DNA from: Bacteroidales bacterium | GTDB lineage: Bacteria > Bacteroidota > Bacteroidia > Bacteroidales > UBA932 | Assembly (NCBI GenBank): GCA_024683255.1 | Contig: JAIKYL010000166.1 | Location: forward strand, 1 to 5,614 | DNA length: 5,614 nt | Direction of reading: 5' to 3' | Shown: positions 1-5,614 of the stretch, one piece after another | Layout: the number at the start of each line of letters is the position of its first letter | Position numbering within the stretch: position 1 is the stretch's first letter | The notes under the pieces: model-generated | What the model was told of the DNA's origin: nothing | What the model saw: only the letters and a program-made list of their open reading frames with translations | Databases searched by the model: none | Translations under genes and position numbers: made by a program

Positions 1-1272
1 GTCCTCGCTCAGGAAGGTGGTCCACCAGCCATTGGAGAAGTCGGGGGCGCCGAAGGCTCCGATACCCATCTTCACGGTCACGGGGCAGACGGTCTTGACG
101 CCGGAGAACTCAATCTCCACGTCCTGGGTGCCGGCAACGGGCTGCACCTGGCCGAATACAAGGGCCGAGTTGTCCAGTACCATGGTGGAGCCGTCCGACT
201 TGGTGCCGGTCACCTCCAGGCCCTGGGTGTAGAACGGAACGGGCTGGTCATACACATAGTAAGTAGTGGTGACAGGCAGCTTGGTGACGGCGATGGAAGC
301 GAAGTCGGTTACCTCGAAGTTATAATAGGCGGCAACCGGGTCTCCGGCCTTTCCCAGTTTGGTCTTGGCGTAGGAAACCACCACGGTCTTGGTGCCCGTA
401 GTGCTCATGTCGGGCTCTACGATGTAAAGGTCTTCCCGGGGAATCACGGCGGTGAAACCATCCTCGAAGACGGCGGTGGCAACGGTCTCGCCCCAGTAAT
501 CCTCTTCACCCAGGGCAATGGCCGCGGGGGTGTTGGTCAGCTGCAGTTCCACCAGCGGGAAGTCCGGAATCTCGGTAATCTCGGAAGGGACCAGGTAGGC
601 CTTCTTGATGTTGAAATGGCTGCCGTCGGCAATGAGGAACACGTTCACGTCGTCCACGGCCGATACTTTCTGGTTGTATTTTTCGGTGATGGTGAAGCCG
701 TCGGCGGCAACGTTTTTGACTTCCAGGTATGCAGCGCCGGCGCGGGCATGGTCCACGCTCAGGGTTACAGAGGCGCCCTGCATCTTTTCGCGGAATTCAT
801 CCCAGTTCACTTCGCCGCCGCCGTAGTCGAATTCAATCACGGCGCCGTTATAGTCGGCATTGCCCCATCCGTACCAGTCGGAACGGAGCACGAAGTACTC
901 GGAATAACCGTCGCCATCCCGTTCTCCGTTGGCTACACAGACATTCCAGTTGTTCCAGTTGTTGGCGCCGGAACCGAAGTTCTCAAACTCCAAAAAAAGT
1001 TTCTTGCCGGAAGGGACGGAGAAGTACTGGCTGAACTCGGTCCACCAGCCCGAAGAATTGTCTTCGGCGCCCACAATGGCAGTAGTAATGTTGATTTCGG
1101 TGTACTCGTCGGACTGCTTGGCAGCCTGTTCCGCCTGATACTCCGCAATCTTTTGTGCAAGATCGTCCGGAGGAGTCACGGAATAGGGCTCAAGGCCGGT
1201 ACACCCTGCCGATACCACTGCTGCAAAGGCAGTAGCGCAAAGCGCTTTCAGCATCAAATTAAGGGTTTTCAT
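1..1272 (-). CDS. Modular lipoprotein with repeated Trp-rich module and Ig-like domains (C-terminus beyond left edge)
   Basis: Open reading frame of 424 codons, starting at the ATG on 1270-1272 and still open at the left edge. Residues 1-23 form a lipoprotein signal peptide with lipobox S-A-G-C and acylated Cys24; the following residues (TGLEP) are not a clear Bacteroidota surface-export signal, so surface exposure is undecided. Residues about 56-228 form a Trp/Asn-rich, probably beta-sandwich module with GWWTEF (W76, W77), NNWNNW (W106, W109) and YGWG (W136). Residues about 240-320 and 327-402 look like two bacterial Ig-like domains of the Big_3 type, each with a DG[FS]T and a GT[KQ]xV stretch. 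At residues 408-418 the first module appears to start again (GAPDFSNGWWT). The start lies 31 bp after the GH43 stop with no -7 box between, so the two are probably co-transcribed. Role is inferred: glycan binding at the envelope, or the accessory half of a larger enzyme whose catalytic part lies outside the window. I do not recognise a named gene. Confidence 0.92.
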   Translation of the reverse strand, partial: MKTLNLMLKALCATAFAAVVSAGCTGLEPYSVTPPDDLAQKIAEYQAEQAAKQSDEYTEINITTAIVGAEDNSSGWWTEFSQYFSVPSGKKLFLEFENFGSGANNWNNWNVCVANGERDGDGYSEYFVLRSDWYGWGNADYNGAVIEFDYGGGEVNWDEFREKMQGASVTLSVDHARAGAAYLEVKNVAADGFTITEKYNQKVSAVDDVNVFLIADGSHFNIKKAYLVPSEITEIPDFPLVELQLTNTPAAIALGEEDYWGETVATAVFEDGFTAVIPREDLYIVEPDMSTTGTKTVVVSYAKTKLGKAGDPVAAYYNFEVTDFASIAVTKLPVTTTYYVYDQPVPFYTQGLEVTGTKSDGSTMVLDNSALVFGQVQPVAGTQDVEIEFSGVKTVCPVTVKMGIGAFGAPDFSNGWWTTFLSED

Positions 1273-1303
1273 GTTGATTTGGTTAATAGTTATATAATGT
1301 TTG

Positions 1304-2326
1304 TTATAGCAAGACCAGCGGCCATCCGTCCTGTTCCCAGTGGAGGGGGCGGATTAGCAGGTGGGAGTTATAATTCATTTCTTTGTCATAGCAGTGGAAA
1401 AAGAGCAGGTCGCCTGCTTCCGTGGGTACCACGGCGCAGTGTCCCACACCGGGATAACGCTCGTTTCCAACCAATACGGGGGTGCCGCCGCCTTCCATGA
1501 GGGGAATACCGGCTTTATCTACATAAGGACCGGTAACCTTCCGGCTGCGTCCGGCCACTACCTTGTAGGTACTTTTGGCTCCGCGGCAGCAGAGGTCGTA
1601 GCTTACGAATAAAAAATAGTAGCCGTTCCGCTTAACGATGAAAGGGGCTTCCACGGCACCGTTGCCGGGATTGAAGTCCTGCCCGCGCGGGTCGGCCTTG
1701 ATGGCGTCGTCGGTTCGGGAGGTGTCCTCGGCCGTTCCTTCCGGCCGCCGGCACAGCGGGTACCACTGCTCAGGTTCGGCAACCCGGGTGAGGGTGGGGT
1801 CCAGGCGAACCAGCTTGATGCCGCCCCAGAAGGATCCGAAAGAGAGCCAGGGAGTTCCGTCCTCGTCAATGAACAGGTTGGGGTCTATGGCGTTCCAAAG
1901 GTCCCTTCCGGCCACCGAGCGCACCACACAGCCGTGGTCTTCCCATTTGTAATCTTTGGAAGCGGGATTGAGCGTACGGTTGGTAGCTACGCCAATGGCG
2001 CTGTCGTTTTTGCCAAAGGAGGAGCAGGAATAATATAAATAATAAAGGCCATCGTGGAAGCAGATGTCCGGGGCCCAGGTATGGCCGTGGTATCCGGGAA
2101 CGGATTCCAGCGCCCACTGGGGCGGGTTTTCAAAGACGCGGCCGCTGAAAGTCCAGTGCTCGCGGTCGGCCGAAGTGAAAATGCTCACGCCTGTCCCCGT
2201 GCAGAACAGATACCAGGTTCCCTCGCACTGGATAGCCACCGGGTCATGTGCCGGAGGTTGTGCAAGAGTGCTGCCGGTAAAGATAGTCAGCGCAGCCAAA
2301 AAGGCCAGGGTTTGCTTCAGTATCAT
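1304..2326 (-). CDS. Secreted GH43 arabinan endo-1,5-alpha-L-arabinosidase
   Basis: A 340-residue glycoside hydrolase family 43 five-bladed beta-propeller enzyme, expected to cleave internal alpha-1,5 linkages of arabinan (EC 3.2.1.99). Residues 1-22 form a signal peptidase I signal (cleavage near STLA|QPP) with no lipobox, so the periplasm is the likely location. The GH43 catalytic triad is visible: general base D28 in AHDPV, pKa-modulating D148 in NAIDPN, general acid E226 in AVEAPF. H296 in GVGHCAV matches the His that holds the central metal ion in arabinanases. The motifs GHTWAPD (81-87), SFGSFWGG (162-169) and CCRGAKSTYK (246-255) are typical of the arabinanase branch rather than of xylosidases. 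The D28-D148 spacing (120) equals that of Cellvibrio Arb43A (D38, D158, E221); the D148-E226 spacing is longer (78 against 63). The protein ends with the catalytic domain and has no C-terminal accessory domain. It has its own -7 box upstream and leads into the lipoprotein. Exo- or side-chain activity cannot be excluded from sequence. Confidence 0.93.
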   Translation of the reverse strand: MILKQTLAFLAALTIFTGSTLAQPPAHDPVAIQCEGTWYLFCTGTGVSIFTSADREHWTFSGRVFENPPQWALESVPGYHGHTWAPDICFHDGLYYLYYSCSSFGKNDSAIGVATNRTLNPASKDYKWEDHGCVVRSVAGRDLWNAIDPNLFIDEDGTPWLSFGSFWGGIKLVRLDPTLTRVAEPEQWYPLCRRPEGTAEDTSRTDDAIKADPRGQDFNPGNGAVEAPFIVKRNGYYFLFVSYDLCCRGAKSTYKVVAGRSRKVTGPYVDKAGIPLMEGGGTPVLVGNERYPGVGHCAVVPTEAGDLLFFHCYDKEMNYNSHLLIRPLHWEQDGWPLVLL

Positions 2327-2347
2327 TAATCAAATGGTTAACCGAAG

Positions 2348-2355
2348 CAAAGGTA
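2348..2355 (-). promoter_or_regulatory. Bacteroidota -7 box of the GH43 gene
   Basis: TACCTTTG on the minus strand matches TAnnTTTG and lies 21 bases before the GH43 ATG, predicting a leader of about 14 nt. A TTTG occurs 26 bp upstream (2382-2385), too far for a standard -33. The box suggests that GH43 and the lipoprotein can be transcribed separately from the regulator. Confidence 0.5.
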
Positions 2356-2382
2356 AAATGCTTTATCGGCATAAAGGTGCAC

Positions 2383-2399
2383 AAAAAAACCTAATAGGT
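2383..2399 (-). terminator. Possible weak terminator after the regulator gene
   Basis: An 11-bp palindrome (acctaataggt, 2389-2399) is followed on the minus strand by seven T residues (2383-2389), starting 22 bp after the regulator stop codon. The stem would have only about three to four pairs once a loop is allowed, so termination would be weak at best. It lies upstream of the GH43 -7 box, the right order for separating the two units. Confidence 0.25.
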
Positions 2400-2421
2400 G
2401 GATTTTTGAACATACCTTATT

Positions 2422-5292
2422 TTATTCTTCTCTGCCCAGGGAACTGGGAGTGACGCCAAACTCCCTGGTGAAGCAACGGGTGAAATACTTGGGGTCGTTG
2501 AAGCCCACTTCATAGGCGGCTTCGGCTACGGTTAGTCCGCTGCCGCTTTCCAGCATCTCCCGGGCCAGGGTGAGCCTGTAGGTGCGGATAAGCTGGCCGA
2601 TGGACTGGCCGAAAGCCTCCTGCAGGCGCGTGTTGAGCAGGGTCTTGCTCATACCCATGGCCTGGCAGAAGTTGTTCACATCCAGGTCCGGGTTGCGGTA
2701 CAGGCTGCGGAGCATTTCCAGCGTTTTTTCCTTGAAGGGGTCTTCCTGCCGCACGCTCAGCAGCTTGTGCGAGGCCAATTCTTCGTTCTGGTGCAGGAGT
2801 ATGTCGTTCTGCCGCCGGAGTTCCTCGGCCTTCTCCTCCACCAGTTTCTTTTGACCGGACAGTTCCCGGGTGCGTTCATCAACCATCCGGCGAAGGATTT
2901 CCCGCTGGCGGATGAGCGCGTGCATCCGCAGCTGAAGGATCAGATAGGCCAGGGCCAACACACCCAGAGCCAGCAGCAGGTGGAACCACCAGGTGTGGTA
3001 GAAACGGGCTTTTACGGTAACGGGAATATCCAGGAGGCCCACCGCTTTCCCTGTTTCGCTATAGGCGCGGAGCTGGAAAAGGTAATTGCCGTGCGGCAAA
3101 GCCGAATATACGGCTTCGTGTCCCGGGGAAGGCAGCACCTGCCAGTTATTGTCCAGGTCCTGGAGGCGATACTGGTAGTGGATCTTGCGGGAGACGTCCG
3201 GGGTAAGGGCGGAGAAACTGATGCGCAGGGAGCGGTCCCTCTCGTGCAGGTCGATGGATGAGGGGGAGGGATCATACCATGTCCGGTCCGCCACCTGGAT
3301 GGAAGTGAGGCGGAGGGACCCTTCCTCCCTGTCGGGTATGAATTGGGCGGGATTAACCTCCAGGAGCCCTCCGGTATGGCCGAAAAACAGCATCCCGTCT
3401 TCTCCCTTGCAGGCATTGTTCCAGTAGAACTGGCTCCCTCCCAGTCCGTCTTCCCGGAAAAAGGAACAGAGGGCTTCCTGGGAAGGGTCCCAGACATTCA
3501 ATCCGTGTTCCGTACTTATCCAGATCCGTCCTTCGCCGTCTTCCTGCAGGCTTCGGACCCGGTTGTTGGAAAGGCCGTCCCGGGTGGAGAGGCGTGTCAC
3601 TTGCCAGGGCTCTTCATCCCGGACCCTGTAGACGCCGTTGCCGTTGCTGCCAAGCCAGAAAGAACCGTCCGAGGCCTCCAGGATGCAGCAGATCATCTCA
3701 TCCGCCGCCGAATCCGGATTGTCCAGCGGATGGCCGTAATAAACGGACGGATACCCGGGACTCCGGGTGTTAATGATGTACAGGCCCTGCTGGCAACCCA
3801 TCCAGAGCCGCCCTTTGCCGTCCAAGTACGATCCGATGCATCCGTTGGCGGCACCCGGCTCCAGCAGGGGAGTGAGCGAGTCTTCCTGCAGGTCGTACAC
3901 GTAGACGCCCGAATTGGCCCCGATATAGATATGCTGTCCGTCCGGGTCCGTTTCCAACGCGCCTACAAAGGCCAGGACGCCGTCGGCATTGTTCAGATGC
4001 CGAAGCACGCGGTAGGGCTTGCCCGTACTCACAATGTCTATTCCGCTGCCCCAGGTGCCTGCTATCAGGCGGTCCGGGGACAGCTGCCGGATGGCGCTCA
4101 CGCTGTTGTGGGACAGGCCGTCCTTCTTGGTAAGGTGTTGGAAGCGGCTTTCTCCCGCTTCCCGGATGCTCAGGCCGCCTTCCACGCTGCCCACCCAGAG
4201 TGTCCCGCCGGTGGTCTGCAGAACCGCGTTCACCGGACCGGGACCCAGCGAGGAGGCCGATGTAGGGTTGTGGAGAATATTGTTCACATCCAGGCGCGGG
4301 GGATAATAGATGCGGAGGCCCTGTGTCTCCGTCCCCACCAGGATCCGGTTCCCGTCCACGTGGATGCAGTTCACCACATCCTCGCCCTCCCGGGTGAAGT
4401 CGTCCGTTATGGCATTGTAGTGGTTGATTCCATAAAGCGTGGTAAAGATCATTTGGCCGTCCTGTGTCCGGGCCACGTCGGAAACGAAGTTCTGCGTGAG
4501 GGAGCGGGGGCTGCGGGAATCGTGCAGGTAGCGCTTGGACGCTCCGCTTTGCCGATTCACCAGATACAGGCCGTTCTCGGTGGTGATCCAGACTTCCTGG
4601 CCCTGGAGAAGGAAGCCGGAAAGATAGCCGTCTTCGTAACGGAACCTGGACAGGATGGGGGTGGCCTGCAGTTCTCCGTCGCCTTCCTGCAATTTGAATA
4701 CCTGGCCGCTCAGGCCCATCCAGACGGAACCGTCCCCTTCCACGTCGGAAAAGACCATATTATCCCTGGCTGGCGCCGGAAGCCGGAAACCGGATATCCC
4801 CTCCACGGCCCCGTCCTGGGCAAAAGTCATGCGATAGATATTGTCCCCGGTTTTGAACCAGAGGGCGCCTTGGGTATCCAGGGTGAGGTAATTGATGGGG
4901 CTGGACAGGAAACCCTGCAGCTCTCCTTTTTCAAGCTGAGCTGCCTGGAGGGTGGAGGTGTCCAGGATGTCCAGTCCGTTGGCGGACCCTCCCCACAGGC
5001 GGCCGAAGCCGTCCACGCAGATATTGTGGAGGTGGTTGCTTTTCAGCGGTACGGCCGATGTCGTATTGAAGGTGAGCACTTGGTATCCATCGTATCGGCA
5101 CAGTCCGCCGGGAGTGGCAACCCACAGGAATCCTTCCCTGTCCAGGCAGATGTCTTCCACGAAATTGCAGGGCAGCCCCGATTCTATATCCAGTACGTCC
5201 GTCACGTACCCGTCCCTGAGGGGGTGCTGGGCCTTGGCCGGAAAGGCTAGCAGCCCAAGTAGTATGCACAATATTACACTTGCTTTGTTCAT
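2422..5292 (-). CDS. Kinase-less HTCS-like transmembrane regulator (Reg_prop/Y_Y_Y sensor fused to AraC HTH)
   Basis: A 956-residue inner-membrane regulator. Residues 1-21 form an N-terminal signal (cleavage near AKA|QHP). Residues about 25-650 hold about 13-14 Reg_prop-type repeats (for example GFLWVATPGGLCRYDG at 54-69, GRLWMGCQQGLYIIN at 494-508, GRIWISTEHGLNVWD at 588-602), which would make two seven-bladed propellers in the periplasm. A Y_Y_Y domain follows at about 690-762, one transmembrane helix at about 767-787, a charged coiled coil at about 788-848, and an AraC/XylS-type HTH domain at about 855-953 with the signature YEVGFNDPKYFTRCF. Canonical HTCS proteins, about 1300-1400 residues long, carry HisKA, HATPase and receiver domains between membrane helix and HTH; none is present here and the frame is unbroken. 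The start is the ATG at 5290-5292: it gives the signal peptide and has AAGGTGG four bases upstream. An in-frame ATG at 5395-5397 would overlap the divergent GH51 gene and bury the signal peptide. It probably senses an arabinan oligosaccharide and controls its neighbours (inference). Confidence 0.93.
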   Translation of the reverse strand: MNKASVILCILLGLLAFPAKAQHPLRDGYVTDVLDIESGLPCNFVEDICLDREGFLWVATPGGLCRYDGYQVLTFNTTSAVPLKSNHLHNICVDGFGRLWGGSANGLDILDTSTLQAAQLEKGELQGFLSSPINYLTLDTQGALWFKTGDNIYRMTFAQDGAVEGISGFRLPAPARDNMVFSDVEGDGSVWMGLSGQVFKLQEGDGELQATPILSRFRYEDGYLSGFLLQGQEVWITTENGLYLVNRQSGASKRYLHDSRSPRSLTQNFVSDVARTQDGQMIFTTLYGINHYNAITDDFTREGEDVVNCIHVDGNRILVGTETQGLRIYYPPRLDVNNILHNPTSASSLGPGPVNAVLQTTGGTLWVGSVEGGLSIREAGESRFQHLTKKDGLSHNSVSAIRQLSPDRLIAGTWGSGIDIVSTGKPYRVLRHLNNADGVLAFVGALETDPDGQHIYIGANSGVYVYDLQEDSLTPLLEPGAANGCIGSYLDGKGRLWMGCQQGLYIINTRSPGYPSVYYGHPLDNPDSAADEMICCILEASDGSFWLGSNGNGVYRVRDEEPWQVTRLSTRDGLSNNRVRSLQEDGEGRIWISTEHGLNVWDPSQEALCSFFREDGLGGSQFYWNNACKGEDGMLFFGHTGGLLEVNPAQFIPDREEGSLRLTSIQVADRTWYDPSPSSIDLHERDRSLRISFSALTPDVSRKIHYQYRLQDLDNNWQVLPSPGHEAVYSALPHGNYLFQLRAYSETGKAVGLLDIPVTVKARFYHTWWFHLLLALGVLALAYLILQLRMHALIRQREILRRMVDERTRELSGQKKLVEEKAEELRRQNDILLHQNEELASHKLLSVRQEDPFKEKTLEMLRSLYRNPDLDVNNFCQAMGMSKTLLNTRLQEAFGQSIGQLIRTYRLTLAREMLESGSGLTVAEAAYEVGFNDPKYFTRCFTREFGVTPSSLGREE

Positions 5293-5333
5293 TTGTCCAC
5301 CTTCTGGTCTGCAAAAGTAACTATATTTGTCCA
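5291..5333. repeat. 9-bp direct repeat ATTTGTCCA in the divergent intergenic region
   Basis: ATTTGTCCA occurs exactly at 5291-5299 and again at 5325-5333, 34 bp start to start. The first copy overlaps the regulator start codon and the second overlaps the GH51 -7 box. Direct repeats are a usual operator form for AraC-type regulators, so these could be half-sites for the adjacent regulator. The repeat is short enough to be chance. Confidence 0.4.
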
Positions 5334-5342
5334 AAATTAAAA
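5312..5342 (-). promoter_or_regulatory. Bacteroidota promoter of the regulator gene
   Basis: On the minus strand TACTTTTG (5312-5319) matches TAnnTTTG, and TTTT (5339-5342) lies 19 bp upstream where the -33 TTTG is expected. Transcription would start near 5305, giving a leader of only about a dozen bases before the ATG at 5292. This places the promoter between the chosen start and the longer in-frame start at 5397, which supports the shorter protein. Confidence 0.55.
5322..5329 (+). promoter_or_regulatory. Bacteroidota -7 box of the GH51 gene
   Basis: TATATTTG is an exact match to the Bacteroidota -7 consensus TAnnTTTG. The ATG lies 30 bases further on, so a start site near 5336 would give a leader of about 24 nt. 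No good -33 TTTG is seen at the usual 19-21 bp spacing; the nearest TTTG (5292-5295) is 26 bp away. A weak -33 would fit a promoter that needs an activator. Confidence 0.6.
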
Positions 5343-5359
5343 CTGATAACCCATTCCTT

Positions 5360-5614
5360 ATGCGTAAGTTCATCCTTTCCCTTGCCATTCTTGGCATCTC
5401 CCTGCTGTCCTTTGCCCAAACCCGTCAGTTGGACATCGATCTCAAAAAGACGGGAGCTCCCATCCAGAATACCATGTACGGAATCTTCTTCGAGGATATC
5501 AACTATGCCGCCGACGGAGGCCTGTATGCCGAACTGGTAAAGAACCGTTCTTTCGAATTCCCGGACGACGCCCTGCAGGGCTGGAAGGCTTTCGGCAAGG
5601 TGGAAGTCCGCTCC
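5360..5614 (+). CDS. GH51 alpha-L-arabinofuranosidase, N-terminal part (C-terminus beyond right edge)
   Basis: The first 85 codons of a secreted enzyme, open at the right edge. Residues 1-19 form a signal peptidase I signal (SFA|Q), so the mature enzyme is expected in the periplasm. The stretch MYGIFFEDINYAADGGLYAE followed by LVKNRSFEFP (residues about 39-68) is the characteristic N-terminal opening of GH51 alpha-L-arabinofuranosidases (EC 3.2.1.55), where this segment leads into the (beta/alpha)8 barrel; the catalytic glutamates lie further on and are not in the window. The enzyme would release terminal arabinofuranose from arabino-oligosaccharides made by the GH43 enzyme. It is divergent from the regulator and has a TATATTTG -7 box 30 bases before the ATG. 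Family assignment rests on this one motif block, which is very characteristic; chain length and activity cannot be judged here. Confidence 0.9.
   Translation, partial: MRKFILSLAILGISLLSFAQTRQLDIDLKKTGAPIQNTMYGIFFEDINYAADGGLYAELVKNRSFEFPDDALQGWKAFGKVEVRS

Noticed and set aside
616..1500. 294-codon open frame on the plus strand
   Set aside because: Antisense across the lipoprotein start, the intergenic gap and the GH43 3' end. Low-complexity composition without domains; a shadow frame.
2064..2453. 129-codon plus-strand frame spanning the GH43 start and the following gap
   Set aside because: Overlaps the GH43 signal peptide region antisense and the regulator's end; no motif or credible start, and it would cross the GH43 promoter.
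2788..3000. Possible frameshift or deletion scar explaining the missing kinase in the regulator
   Set aside because: The frame is continuous from membrane helix through coiled coil to the AraC domain, and the coiled coil reads as a regular heptad-like segment. No kinase fragments are visible in the other frames.
2767..3261. 164-codon plus-strand frame opposite the membrane and Y_Y_Y region of the regulator
   Set aside because: Shadow of the regulator; no conserved features.
3343..5250. 635-codon open frame on the plus strand
   Set aside because: Lies wholly antisense to the regulator, whose domains are unmistakable. The translation has no recognisable motif, no fitting start context and is explained by GC-rich codon bias in the opposite strand.
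1..5614. CRISPR arrays, tRNA/rRNA genes, insertion sequences or attachment sites
   Set aside because: No regularly spaced repeats, transposase motifs, terminal inverted repeats or RNA gene signatures were seen. Nearly all the window is coding and the gaps are under 100 bp.

Overview
The window looks like part of an arabinan/arabinose-polymer utilisation locus of a GC-rich Bacteroidota (probably Bacteroidales). Four signs point there: a Reg_prop/Y_Y_Y sensor fused to an AraC-type DNA-binding domain, secreted GH43 and GH51 enzymes with typical Bacteroidota signal peptides, a lipoprotein built of Bacteroidota-type modules, and intergenic TAnnTTTG boxes, the -7 element of the Bacteroidota housekeeping sigma factor. 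Genus cannot be decided from the sequence.

Layout. Three genes run on the minus strand, read right to left. First is a 956-residue membrane-bound regulator (2422-5292). After a 97-bp gap comes a secreted GH43 endo-arabinanase (1304-2326). After a further 31 bp comes a modular lipoprotein (1272 to beyond the left edge, 424 codons visible). On the plus strand, divergent from the regulator across a 67-bp gap, begins a GH51 alpha-L-arabinofuranosidase (5360 to beyond the right edge, 85 codons visible). The 67-bp gap carries two nearly abutting divergent -7 boxes and a 9-bp direct repeat. The 97-bp gap carries one -7 box and a small palindrome followed by a T-run.

How the genes fit together (inference). 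The GH43 enzyme would cut alpha-1,5-arabinan internally and the GH51 enzyme would remove terminal arabinofuranosyl units from the products. The lipoprotein may bind glycan at the envelope. The regulator's periplasmic propellers would sense an arabinan-derived oligosaccharide and its cytoplasmic AraC domain would switch the flanking promoters. No SusC/SusD pair is in view.

The most unusual feature is the regulator. It has the periplasmic sensor and AraC output of a hybrid two-component system (HTCS), but the histidine kinase, ATPase and receiver domains are absent. Only a short coiled coil links the membrane helix to the DNA-binding domain, so any signalling through it cannot use its own phosphorelay.
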